Assembly: GCA_016212845.1 (NCBI GenBank)
Contig: JACRDR010000341.1
Location: 1 to 18,331, forward strand
Direction of reading: 5' to 3'
Origin: Elusimicrobiota bacterium
GTDB lineage: Bacteria; Elusimicrobiota; Elusimicrobia; UBA1565; JACRDR01
DNA length: 18,331 nt
Positions 1 to 6,866 of this stretch are shown here, piece after piece; position 1 is the stretch's first letter, and every line of letters starts with the position of its first letter. Below the pieces are notes generated by a model that made no database searches, had not been told where the DNA came from, and saw only the letters and a list, made by a program, of their open reading frames with translations. The position numbers and the translations under genes are program-made.

Positions 1-831
1 TACGGCGTCTGGGGCGTCTGTTTCCGCGAGGGCAAGTTCGCTTCGTGCAAAGCGGCGTGCGGCACCGCCGGCTCCAAATACGGCAAGCCGTGCCAGGTCG
101 CGGGAGCCGACCACACCGGCTGGAGCGCGTGCATGGACGCGTTCGGCTCCGGACAGGAACCCCTTTGTCTCGGCTACTGCTGGAACCAGGACTGCCGCAT
201 TCCGGACGCGGCGTGGCGAGCGCAGTGCATACCCGCGAGCGGCGCGCCGCCCGTTTGCCAGCACATGCCGTCCTACCTGGTGCAGGTCCAGCAGCCGACG
301 ACGACTCCTTCCCCGACAGGATCGCCCTCGCCCACCGGATCGCCCAGTCCGACCGGCTCTCCGACGGGTTCGCCCAGTCCGACCGGCGATCCGGAGGTGA
401 CGGACCCGACCGTGACTCCCACCTTGGATGACAGCTTCGTCTCCGGGGACGTCGCCAGCCTGTACAGCCAGTATCTCGGACGCGCTCCGGACCCGGGCGG
501 ACAACAGTTCTTCGAGGACGAGTTCCGCAACCGTCTCGCGAACGGCGAATCGCGCGACGCGATCATGGCCGACATGAGCACCCGCTTCCAGCAATCGCCC
601 GAGGGCTATCAGAACTCGCAGTTCAACCAGATGTCGGGCGTGGATCGCGCGACGTTCGATTCCGTGTGGAACTCCTATGTGAGTCTCTTCGGCCGCACGC
701 CGGACTCCGGCGGACTCCAGTACTGGGCGCAAGGGCTCGCCAACGGCACCGTCACGCAGCAGCAGTTCAACGACGCGATGCACGGCAGCGCCGAATGCCG
801 CCCGCCCGCGTGCACGCCGACGAACCCCTAG
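1..831 (+). CDS. Partial Cys-rich secreted protein with PSPTGS linker and two DUF4214-like repeats (5' end outside window)
   Basis: The frame is open from base 1, so the start lies upstream; the ATG at 133 is inside the coding region, because the cysteine pattern continues on both sides of it. Three parts are visible. The N-terminal part (to about base 270) has ten cysteines, an even number that suits a disulfide-bonded extracellular domain. Next is a low-complexity PSPTGS linker (307-387). The C-terminal part has two DUF4214-like units, one around YLGRAPDPGGQQFFEDEF (about 445-600) and one around LFGRTPDSGGLQYWAQGL (about 655-790). DUF4214 is found in bacterial surface and S-layer-type proteins and has no settled biochemical role. 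The next gene carries the same domain and begins 8 bp after this stop with an SD that overlaps it, so the two are probably co-transcribed. Export is inferred, since no signal peptide is visible here. The exact function is unknown. Confidence 0.8.
   Translation, partial: YGVWGVCFREGKFASCKAACGTAGSKYGKPCQVAGADHTGWSACMDAFGSGQEPLCLGYCWNQDCRIPDAAWRAQCIPASGAPPVCQHMPSYLVQVQQPTTTPSPTGSPSPTGSPSPTGSPTGSPSPTGDPEVTDPTVTPTLDDSFVSGDVASLYSQYLGRAPDPGGQQFFEDEFRNRLANGESRDAIMADMSTRFQQSPEGYQNSQFNQMSGVDRATFDSVWNSYVSLFGRTPDSGGLQYWAQGLANGTVTQQQFNDAMHGSAECRPPACTPTNP
307..387 (+). repeat. PSPTGS-coding tandem repeat (interdomain linker)
   Basis: The DNA encodes about four PSPTGS units with one shortened PTGS unit, a roughly 18-nt period with a 12-nt partial unit. 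Codon choice varies between copies (acc/acg, tcg/agt/tct), so the copies are not recent exact duplications. A Pro/Thr/Ser/Gly linker of this kind usually separates extracellular domains and may be a site of O-glycosylation. Here it separates the Cys-rich part from the DUF4214-like part. Confidence 0.8.
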
Positions 832-835
832 GAGG
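830..835 (+). promoter_or_regulatory. Shine-Dalgarno AGGAGG deciding the start at 840
   Basis: A perfect AGGAGG overlaps the TAG stop of the upstream gene (829-831) and sits 4 nt before the ATG at 840. It fixes the start of the beta-helix protein at 840 rather than at an earlier in-frame ATG (666), which lies inside the previous gene. The arrangement implies translational coupling. Confidence 0.85.
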
Positions 836-839
836 CCGC

Positions 840-2591
840 ATGAGTCCCCTCGTCTTCGCCGCCGCCCTTTTGTTCGCGACCGTCGCTCGGGCGCAGGAAA
901 AGCCGGGCTTCGGCGCACTCCTCGAGATCAAAGACGCCGCCGAAGAGGCGGCGAAGCTTCGTCCCGAGCCCCGGCCCAAGAAGTCGGCATACCGGACGAG
1001 CCGCTCCACCCGCACGACGGTCGCGGAGCGCACCCCCTGCCAAGAGCTCGAGGACGCCGCGAACAAGCTCGACGTCGACGCGGCGCCGCTCATCGAGGCG
1101 TGCCTCGAGTCGAAGATCGCGAACAAGAAGCCTCCGGTGCTCGCGCTCAGGCCTGGCCGCTACTTCCTTCGCAGCCCCATCGCGATCGCGGGCAAAGAGT
1201 ACAACGGCCTTACTTTCTCGACCACGCGGAGGAACGCCCCTTGTAATCCCGAAAAGCCGGAGGACTGCGCCGTGCTCACGGCGACGTCTCAACTGGCCGA
1301 GGGACCGCTGCTCTTCATCGACGGCGTGGACGGCATTCGCGTCGCGTCGCTGGGCTTCGACGGCGCGTTCGGCCGGGGCCGCCCTATCGGCTGCGACTAC
1401 GGCGCCGGCAAGTCGCTATTTTACGGCACGAACCTCTACCTGGGCCCGAACACCGTCAATGTGGAGGCGGCGGGCATCGCGACTTGGGGCGCCCCGTGCT
1501 CTGGAATGCTCAGCTACGCCGGCAACATCCGCGTGACCGAATCCTCCTTCGTCACGAACGCCGTCTTGGGTCTCGGACTTTACTCCCTGACCCGGGGCAA
1601 AGCCTTTCTGGCCCGTTCGAAATTCAACGACTCGGGCTTCATCAGCCTGCAGGTCGCCACGCCGGACGCGCAGCTCGTTTCCAACACCTTCGAGCTGCAC
1701 TCGATGTGGGCCTTGGCGGCGATCCACGTCTTCGGCAGCCCGAACGTCAAGATCCAAAACAACGTCATCGACGGACAGGCCGGGAGCCTCTACGACGTCG
1801 GGATCGCGGCCGTCCGAATGCAGAACGGCGTGATCGACAAGAACACGATTCGCCGCGTCGGCCAGGGAGTCCTCGCGATGAACTGCATCGGGAAGTCAAC
1901 GCTCAACGACAACAAATTCGAGTTCGTCGGAGGCATCGAATCGGGGGAGCATTGCGCGCCGAGCATGGTCGACCTCTTCGAGAGCCCTGGCCTCTACCCG
2001 ACCGGCCAGTTCGCGCTTCCGCCCACGCGCGGCGCCTTCGCCGGCTGCGACACCTCTTATCCCGGCAGAAGGTCGGCGAGCTTCGAGCGCTCGTATCGGC
2101 TGCGCGTGGATCTCGGCGCGCTATACGCGCGCTACGCCGGCGGCCAAGCTCCGGAGGCGTGGCTCTCCGGCGAGGATTCCTACGCCGCCAGGCTTCTCGC
2201 CGGCTCGATGAACTTCGACGACGCGGAGCAGGCGATCTTGTCCGAAAGCGCCGAGCGGCAAGTGTCGCTCCAGGACATCCCGAAGGGGGTCGACTGGCTC
2301 TACCGCGCCTGCCTCGGACGCGCGCCCGACGCGGGCGGCGCCGAGTTTTGGGAGGGACGAGTGCGGCAGGACGGAAGCTACAAAGCCGCATTCGGGGAAT
2401 TCTGCGTGAACGGTGAAGAGCGGCAAAACCTCCGGCGCGAAGGCTGGGTTCACCACCTTTATTTGCAGTGCCTCTCGCGTCCGGCGGACCCTTCCGGCTT
2501 GGCGGCGTGGAGCAGGTCCGGTCTCAGCTACGATCAATTGGCCGAGCAGATCTGCCGCAGCGCCGAAGCGCAGAAAACTTTCTCGTTCTGA
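840..2591 (+). CDS. Secreted right-handed beta-helix protein with C-terminal DUF4214-like repeats
   Basis: This is a 583-aa protein. The start at 840 is chosen from the AGGAGG and from the signal peptide that follows directly (MSPLVFAAALLFATVARA, cleavage likely before QEK). Residues about 160-365 read as parallel beta-helix coils with repeated N-x-[IV]/F-x-x-N patterns, such as NVKIQNNVIDG, GVIDKNTIRR and STLNDNKFEFVGG. This resembles the pectate-lyase-like/NosD family, whose members bind or cleave polysaccharide or act as surface scaffolds. The last ~100 residues hold two DUF4214-like units (YRACLGRAPDAGGAEFWEG and YLQCLSRPADPSGLAAWS), and a degenerate third may precede them around residues 420-470. 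The protein is probably exported to the periplasm or cell surface. I could not identify a catalytic triad, so enzymatic activity is not claimed. It is co-transcribed with the preceding DUF4214 gene. Confidence 0.85.
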   Translation: MSPLVFAAALLFATVARAQEKPGFGALLEIKDAAEEAAKLRPEPRPKKSAYRTSRSTRTTVAERTPCQELEDAANKLDVDAAPLIEACLESKIANKKPPVLALRPGRYFLRSPIAIAGKEYNGLTFSTTRRNAPCNPEKPEDCAVLTATSQLAEGPLLFIDGVDGIRVASLGFDGAFGRGRPIGCDYGAGKSLFYGTNLYLGPNTVNVEAAGIATWGAPCSGMLSYAGNIRVTESSFVTNAVLGLGLYSLTRGKAFLARSKFNDSGFISLQVATPDAQLVSNTFELHSMWALAAIHVFGSPNVKIQNNVIDGQAGSLYDVGIAAVRMQNGVIDKNTIRRVGQGVLAMNCIGKSTLNDNKFEFVGGIESGEHCAPSMVDLFESPGLYPTGQFALPPTRGAFAGCDTSYPGRRSASFERSYRLRVDLGALYARYAGGQAPEAWLSGEDSYAARLLAGSMNFDDAEQAILSESAERQVSLQDIPKGVDWLYRACLGRAPDAGGAEFWEGRVRQDGSYKAAFGEFCVNGEERQNLRREGWVHHLYLQCLSRPADPSGLAAWSRSGLSYDQLAEQICRSAEAQKTFSF

Positions 2592-2706
2592 AGGCCCGCT
2601 GAATCTCCTGCCGCGTCACGCTAATTCCCCATGCGTTTACGTCGTAATTTAATTCCGCCAAGCTTCGATAGCCGTCCCGCGCCGATCCGCGCACACTCGA
2701 AGAGCC
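2592..2706 (+). other. Short intergenic region with AT-rich island
   Basis: This 115 bp holds no gene. It contains an AT-rich patch (about 2619-2656) in an otherwise GC-rich context, including TAATTCC twice (2622-2628 and 2650-2656) and TTTAAT (2648-2653, five of six bases matching TATAAT). It may hold the promoter of the gene at 2707, but I see no convincing -35 element. I also see no clear hairpin terminator for the upstream gene. Confidence 0.35.
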
Positions 2707-3939
2707 ATGGACCTCCCCGTGCGCGGCGACGACTCCGATTCTCCCGATTGGAACACCGTGGCGCTCATCGCGGTGATCGCGTTCTTCCTCGGCCTCCTCG
2801 CCATGGAAGCCCTGAAGCAGTGGCTGGGCAAGCCGCCGGCGGACACGCGCTCTCTCTTCCCCGGCGAATCCCGCGTCGCGACGCGGCCCTCGGCGGAGCC
2901 TCCACCCGACGCGCGGCTCGACCGCCTGCCTCGCTGGTCGGCGTTGCGCTGGGAAGACCGCTCGAGCGGCCGGCCGCTCCCTCCCTCCGCCCAGCGCCCT
3001 CCGGTCCGCCCCTGGATTCCCTCCGAGACGACGGGCGACGCCGCGAGCGACGTCGACGCGATGCCTCCGGCGATCGCGCCGGCTAATTTTTTCTCCCACG
3101 GGCTGAAGGACGATTCCGGCTCCGGAGCGTATCTCGCGACCAGCGGCGACCTCATGCCCGTGAACCGGTTCGGCGGCGACGGGCGGCCCGGAGCAGCCGC
3201 CCGCGCCCCGCAGCCGGAGTTTTCCGCGGCGCCCGGAGCGCGCGGCTTCCGCTCGATCGGCGGCCGGCAGTTCCCCGGCGGCCGCACGCTCGCGGGCTTC
3301 CGCGACGCGCCGAGCGCCCTCCGCGTCGCGCCCTCCGCCGCGAGCGCCGCCGTTCGTCCGGTCCCGGCGCCGGGCAGCGCGCTGCAGTCCCCCTTCGCGT
3401 CCGGCCCGTCGCCCTCGGACGCCGCGCCGCTCCTAAAGGAAAGCGAGGCCCCACCGGGAGACCCGGTCCGCGGCCTCCGGCCGGGACTCGATCGGCCGCT
3501 CCCGGTCGGCGACGACCGCGAAGTCGATCCGACGCCGGAGTTCGACGTGCTCTGGGGCGCCTTCGACGTCGCCCGCGGCGCCCAAACGCTGTCCTTCAAG
3601 GTGAAGAACGCCCCGGAGGACGCGACCGCGGTCTGCTTCGAGGTCGTCGAGCACCCGAACGCGGCGCGCTACGGCTTCTCGACGACGCACGGCTCCTCCA
3701 GTTCGGCGGACTCGTGCCATCACCCGAAGAACTACGCGCCGTTTCACGGCAACGGGCAGTGGCGCTTCGACGCCGCCTCGAAGACGTGGCGAGGGACGCT
3801 TCCGTACAGCGCGGCGGTTTGGGGCGCGCCGGGCATCATCGCCCGCATGGTCTTCTTGAACACGAACAACCGGCGGGCCGGACAGGCCGGAATCTGCGTC
3901 ATGGACAGCCGCGTCGATCCGAACGGCTGCCGGGAATAG
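2707..3939 (+). CDS. Single-pass membrane protein with Pro/Ala/Arg-rich stalk and C-terminal Cys-containing domain
   Basis: This is a 410-aa protein I do not recognise. One hydrophobic segment lies at residues about 17-33 (TVALIAVIAFFLGLLAM) after an acidic N-terminus. It is followed by EALKQWLGK, so a signal-anchor is likely; the positive charges after the segment leave the topology open. Residues about 40-265 are low-complexity, rich in Pro, Ala, Arg, Gly and Ser, and probably disordered. Residues about 275-410 look folded and hold four cysteines (AVCFEV, DSCHH, GICVM, NGCRE). No classical SD precedes the ATG, only a weak purine stretch (GAAGAG). The next gene begins 9 bp after this stop with a good SD, so the two are probably an operon. 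The strong compositional bias in the stalk favours long antisense open frames, which I regard as shadows. Confidence 0.75.
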   Translation: MDLPVRGDDSDSPDWNTVALIAVIAFFLGLLAMEALKQWLGKPPADTRSLFPGESRVATRPSAEPPPDARLDRLPRWSALRWEDRSSGRPLPPSAQRPPVRPWIPSETTGDAASDVDAMPPAIAPANFFSHGLKDDSGSGAYLATSGDLMPVNRFGGDGRPGAAARAPQPEFSAAPGARGFRSIGGRQFPGGRTLAGFRDAPSALRVAPSAASAAVRPVPAPGSALQSPFASGPSPSDAAPLLKESEAPPGDPVRGLRPGLDRPLPVGDDREVDPTPEFDVLWGAFDVARGAQTLSFKVKNAPEDATAVCFEVVEHPNAARYGFSTTHGSSSSADSCHHPKNYAPFHGNGQWRFDAASKTWRGTLPYSAAVWGAPGIIARMVFLNTNNRRAGQAGICVMDSRVDPNGCRE

Positions 3940-3943
3940 GAGG
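3938..3943 (+). promoter_or_regulatory. Shine-Dalgarno AGGAGG for the gene at 3949
   Basis: AGGAGG overlaps the TAG stop (3937-3939) of the upstream gene and lies 5 nt before the ATG at 3949. It has the same stop/SD overlap design as at 830-835, which suggests coupled translation within the operon. Confidence 0.85.
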
Positions 3944-3948
3944 AAGTC

Positions 3949-4941
3949 ATGAAGATGCTGATCGCGCTGTTGCTCGCCGGCCTCGCGGCCGTCCCGGCCC
4001 ACGCCGGCTTCAAGAGAAAGGCGTCGCGCCTGCAGGCGCAGCCCGCCGCCGCGACGGGCGGCTACCTCGACTTCAAGCCGGGGTTCAAGGCCTCCGCGGC
4101 GGCGAGCGCCGCGACCCACGCGGTGAACGCGGGCACGCCGTCGGGCGGCGCCTCCATTGGGACTCCGCTCGGGCCCGGCCTCGGGCAGGTGAGCACCGGC
4201 GGCGACTGGACGAAAACGAGCGGCACGAGCGGACATAACGGCGTACCGGCGCGCGTCGAGCAAGGCACTGCTCCACGCCAAATATCGGAACAGACACAGA
4301 CGGTCACGCCTCCATTGGTTCAATCGAGCGGAAGCAACAATGTGATCGCGGCCGAGACCGATCCGATCGATCTCGGCAAGGTCCCGGTCTGGCAAGGCAA
4401 GCACGGCTTCGACAGCAAGGGACGGCCGGTACTCGAGTTCCGCGCCCATCCGAAGTACTCCATCAAATTCCGCTCGAACGGCGCCGGCTCTCCGAATTTC
4501 GCGATGGCGTTCGGCGCCGTCGCGTGGACCGTGGAGGCCGGCTCGAACTATCTCTATAAGGCGTCGATCTCGAAGCAGCCGGGCAGCTACGACGACATGC
4601 CAAGGGAGTGTCGCGTGACCAAGGACGACATCGTCTTCAGCCTGAATCCCTGCGAGCGCTGCGTTTCAAAGATCGAGTTTCAGTTCAACGGCACGTCGCC
4701 GTGGATGTGCAACCTGGAGCACAATAAGGACTACTACTTGAACGTCGAAGGGGACTGCCAAGACGTTCCCGAACTGGCCTTGAGAGGCCTCTCGAACGGA
4801 GAGAAGTACGGCTGCTCGCTCTCCCTCGAAGTGACCAACGGCGGAGTGATCCTGCTCAATCCGAGCGGGCCGGCTGAGGCGTGCCGGACGCGCGGCTGGA
4901 GCTGGGTCGAAGGGCGGGGCTGCGTCGTAAGCGGAAACTGA
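3949..4941 (+). CDS. Secreted Cys-rich protein of unknown function, convergent with a response regulator
   Basis: This is a 330-aa protein with a clear signal peptide (MKMLIALLLAGLAAVPAHA, cleavage likely before GF). A Gly/Ala/Ser/Thr-rich low-complexity region covers roughly residues 20-125, and a folded C-terminal part follows. The mature protein has eight cysteines, including NPCERC, an even number consistent with disulfides outside the cytoplasm. Two stretches match the secreted protein at 5775-6866 by eye. ISKQPG...ECRVTKDDIVF corresponds to VSAEPN...ACRQHDVFIF, and MCNLEHNKDYYLNV corresponds to YCVLRPGKRYYFNF. The two are therefore probably divergent paralogues over their C-termini. The tail has C-x3-GWSWV-x4-GC. 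The TGA stop abuts the stop codon of the convergent regulator with no bases between. No enzyme motif is recognised. A surface or periplasmic role is inferred. Confidence 0.8.
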   Translation: MKMLIALLLAGLAAVPAHAGFKRKASRLQAQPAAATGGYLDFKPGFKASAAASAATHAVNAGTPSGGASIGTPLGPGLGQVSTGGDWTKTSGTSGHNGVPARVEQGTAPRQISEQTQTVTPPLVQSSGSNNVIAAETDPIDLGKVPVWQGKHGFDSKGRPVLEFRAHPKYSIKFRSNGAGSPNFAMAFGAVAWTVEAGSNYLYKASISKQPGSYDDMPRECRVTKDDIVFSLNPCERCVSKIEFQFNGTSPWMCNLEHNKDYYLNVEGDCQDVPELALRGLSNGEKYGCSLSLEVTNGGVILLNPSGPAEACRTRGWSWVEGRGCVVSGN

Positions 4942-5640
4942 CTACTGCGTGCCGTCGAAGTAGCGGAAGCCTTTGCCCGGCACCGCCTGGAGGCGGTCGG
5001 CGAGGGCCTGCGGGAGCTTGCGGCGGAGGTTGCGGAGGTGCGTGTCGACGAGATTGTCGGTCGCGACCGTCTTCCAGAGCTTCGATAGGAAGAACTGGCG
5101 GCTCAGGATCTTCGGGCGGTTTTTCACCAACGCGTAGAGGAGGTCGAACTCCTTGCCGGTGAGGTTCGAGATCGTGAGGTTCTGAAAGCGCACGAGCTGG
5201 GCGTCGGCGTTGAGCGCGAGGTCGCCCACGACGAGCTCGCCGCCCTTGCCCTCCTCGAACGCAAGGCGCTGCAGCAAGGCCTGCACCCACATGCCGAGCT
5301 CTCTGGGCGGCACGGGCTTGACCAGGTACTGATCGGCGCCCGCGTCAAAGCCCGCGGCCTTGTCGTCCATCTCGCCCTTGCCGGTGAGCATGATGATCGG
5401 CGTGCGCGCGAGCGTCGGATGCGCCCGCACCCTCCGGCAGAAATCGACGCCGTTGCCGTCGGGCAGGTTGATGTCCAAGATGATGAGGTCCGGGCGCTCG
5501 GTGTTGAACAACGACAGGCCGACCTCGACGCCTTCGGACTCGAGCACGCGGTGGCCGAGGCCCGTGATCGCGAGCGCGGAGTAGCGGCGCGTCTGCGCGT
5601 CGTCTTCGATGAAGAGGATCGTGCGGCCTTGTCCGGTCAT
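4942..5640 (-). CDS. OmpR/PhoB-family response regulator (copy 1)
   Basis: This is a 232-aa two-domain regulator. The receiver domain (about residues 5-120) has the acidic pair D13/D14, phospho-acceptor D56 (in LIILDINLPDGNG), T86 (MLTGKG) and K108 (YLVKPV). The C-terminal winged helix (about 130-228) has NLTGKEFDLLYAL, the recognition-helix region DTHLRNLRRKL and the wing GKGFRYF. All key phosphorylation residues are present, so it should be activated by a kinase, but none is encoded nearby; it is an orphan here. I start it at 5640 (MTGQGRTILFIEDD) because a TATACT -10 element lies 7 nt upstream. The longer in-frame ATG at 5691 would place that element inside the coding region and adds a non-conserved tail. 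It is about two-thirds identical by eye to the regulator at 6863-7549. It is convergent with the secreted gene ending at 4941 and divergent from the one starting at 5775. Confidence 0.93.
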   Translation of the reverse strand: MTGQGRTILFIEDDAQTRRYSALAITGLGHRVLESEGVEVGLSLFNTERPDLIILDINLPDGNGVDFCRRVRAHPTLARTPIIMLTGKGEMDDKAAGFDAGADQYLVKPVPPRELGMWVQALLQRLAFEEGKGGELVVGDLALNADAQLVRFQNLTISNLTGKEFDLLYALVKNRPKILSRQFFLSKLWKTVATDNLVDTHLRNLRRKLPQALADRLQAVPGKGFRYFDGTQ

Positions 5641-5647
5641 CGGGCCG

Positions 5648-5653
5648 AGTATA
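5648..5653 (-). promoter_or_regulatory. Extended -10 promoter (TGC-TATACT), likely leaderless start of regulator copy 1
   Basis: On the minus strand TGC-TATACT is followed by 7 nt and then the ATG at 5640. That spacing puts transcription initiation at or next to the start codon. There is no Shine-Dalgarno sequence. I see no good -35 match, which suits an extended -10 promoter. Confidence 0.65.
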
Positions 5654-5703
5654 GCATCTCTGAACGATCGCTGAAACCTCGCCCGGATCATCGAAAAGTG
5701 CGT

Positions 5704-5736
5704 GTTTTTACTATGTTTTTCTATTCAGACCCTATT
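5704..5736. promoter_or_regulatory. Candidate response-regulator operator: 11-bp direct repeats
   Basis: GTTTTT occurs at 5704-5709 and again at 5715-5720, exactly 11 bp apart. CTAT occurs at 5711-5714, 5721-5724 and 5732-5735, about one helical turn apart each time. The T-rich block stands out against GC-rich surroundings. It lies in the 134-bp region between the divergent regulator (start 5640) and secreted-protein gene (start 5775). OmpR/PhoB-family regulators typically bind tandem half-sites spaced 10-11 bp, so autoregulation or control of the secreted gene is a plausible inference. Confidence 0.5.
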
Positions 5737-5762
5737 GCGTAGAGGGCGCGGGCGGTTCCGGC

Positions 5763-5768
5763 TACCCT
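5763..5768 (+). promoter_or_regulatory. Possible -10 (TACCCT) 6 nt before the start at 5775
   Basis: TACCCT fits the TANNNT pattern and lies 6 nt before the ATG, the same geometry as other gene starts in the window. It lacks the TGN extension and matches TATAAT less well than the others, so it is the weakest member of the set. Activator dependence through the 5704-5736 repeats would fit a poor -10. Confidence 0.35.
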
Positions 5769-5774
5769 GAGGGC

Positions 5775-6866
5775 ATGAACGCGATACTCGCCCTTCTCCT
5801 CGCCGTCCTGCCGCTCGCCCAAGCTCACGCCGCCGCCTTCGCCGCCAAGCGCGCCGTGCGCCGCGGCAATCCACGGGGCCTGGGCCTGCCGCAAGGAGCC
5901 TCGGGACTCAACTTCAGCCGCGGCATCTCCAACTCCCGCGTGACCGCGGGCGCCGGCCTCGCACTGCAGTTCTCCCAAGCGGGGACGCCGGAGGCCTTCG
6001 GTCTGGTCGCGGCGGTCGGGGCGTCCAACTCGGCCGCGGCGTCGGCACAGTCCGGCGCGGCGCTCAAGAATCTCAACGGCTCCGGCGGAACCAAGCCGGC
6101 GGGCGAATCCGTCACGCCCACCGGCAAGTCCGAGACGGTGGAAGCGCTCGAGCCGGAGGCGGCCGACGCCCCCGCCGGCGACTGCCACGGGGCGGACTAC
6201 AAGCCGTTCGACTGCCATGTTCCGGAGCAGCCGTCGAACATCCCGGCCCTGACCGCGGCCGAGCAGGCGGAGTGCGAGGCGCAGGCGGCGTCGATGCCGT
6301 TCTTTCTCGGCGCGCAGTGCAGCCCGGTCGCCTGGTGGCTCCAGCACCACTTCACCCAGCCGGGCGGCGAGTGGGACCTGGCGAACAGCGCGTGCAGGGA
6401 GCAGGTGCACGCGTCCTGGCGCACGCGGCATACCTACGACAACTGTCCCAACAATTACGGCACCAACCAGCGGCGCTACATCGAAGGGCCGGCCGGGCAC
6501 GTCTCGACGCACGAGTTCCGGACGCAGGCCGCCGAGGAGCACCCGGAGAACCACGTCAACGAGTTCGTCTGGGCGGTGCGGCCGATCCTCTCTCCGCGCA
6601 ACATCGACGTGTGGGTCTCGGCGGAGCCCAACGGCGAGCCGGTCGAGGGCAAGGCTTGCCGCCAGCACGACGTGTTCATCTTCGCCGGCGACATCCGCTA
6701 CCTGATCGTCGACCCGGCGAAGCCGCTGTCCGCCGCGCACCAGAAACAGGTCGAGCTGGGGATGTACTGCGTGCTGCGCCCGGGAAAGAGGTACTACTTC
6801 AACTTCAAGATCGAGCAGTGCGAGGGCGCGGCCTGCGGCGTAGTGTCGGAGCTATACCTGCACTAG
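5775..6866 (+). CDS. Secreted Cys-rich protein of unknown function (second copy of the secreted/regulator pair)
   Basis: This is a 363-aa protein with a signal peptide (MNAILALLLAVLPLAQAHA, cleavage likely around residue 19). An Ala/Gly/Ser-rich region extends to about residue 135. The folded C-terminal part (about 136-363) has ten cysteines, again even, and many His, Trp and Tyr residues (WWLQHHF, HTYDNCPNNYG). Its last ~90 residues share short motifs with the secreted protein at 3949-4941 (ACRQHDVFIF and YCVLRPGKRYYFNF), while the middle is different. The start is the first ATG, with a TANNNT 6 nt upstream and no proper SD. Its TAG stop overlaps the regulator's stop on the other strand through the palindrome CTAG. 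The function is not recognised. Secretion is well supported. Confidence 0.82.
   Translation: MNAILALLLAVLPLAQAHAAAFAAKRAVRRGNPRGLGLPQGASGLNFSRGISNSRVTAGAGLALQFSQAGTPEAFGLVAAVGASNSAAASAQSGAALKNLNGSGGTKPAGESVTPTGKSETVEALEPEAADAPAGDCHGADYKPFDCHVPEQPSNIPALTAAEQAECEAQAASMPFFLGAQCSPVAWWLQHHFTQPGGEWDLANSACREQVHASWRTRHTYDNCPNNYGTNQRRYIEGPAGHVSTHEFRTQAAEEHPENHVNEFVWAVRPILSPRNIDVWVSAEPNGEPVEGKACRQHDVFIFAGDIRYLIVDPAKPLSAAHQKQVELGMYCVLRPGKRYYFNFKIEQCEGAACGVVSELYLH

Noticed and set aside
307..387. PSPTGS repeat as a CRISPR-like or mobile repeat
   Set aside because: The units are in-frame, coding and contiguous with no spacers, so it is a protein linker repeat.
1903..2391. Minus-strand open frames inside the beta-helix gene
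   Set aside because: They are Arg-rich shadow frames of a GC-rich gene without start signals or recognisable domains.
5641..5691. Longer N-terminus for regulator copy 1 (ATG at 5691)
   Set aside because: The extra residues are absent from the paralogous regulator and would contain the TATACT -10 element. The ATG at 5640 aligns with the usual receiver-domain start.
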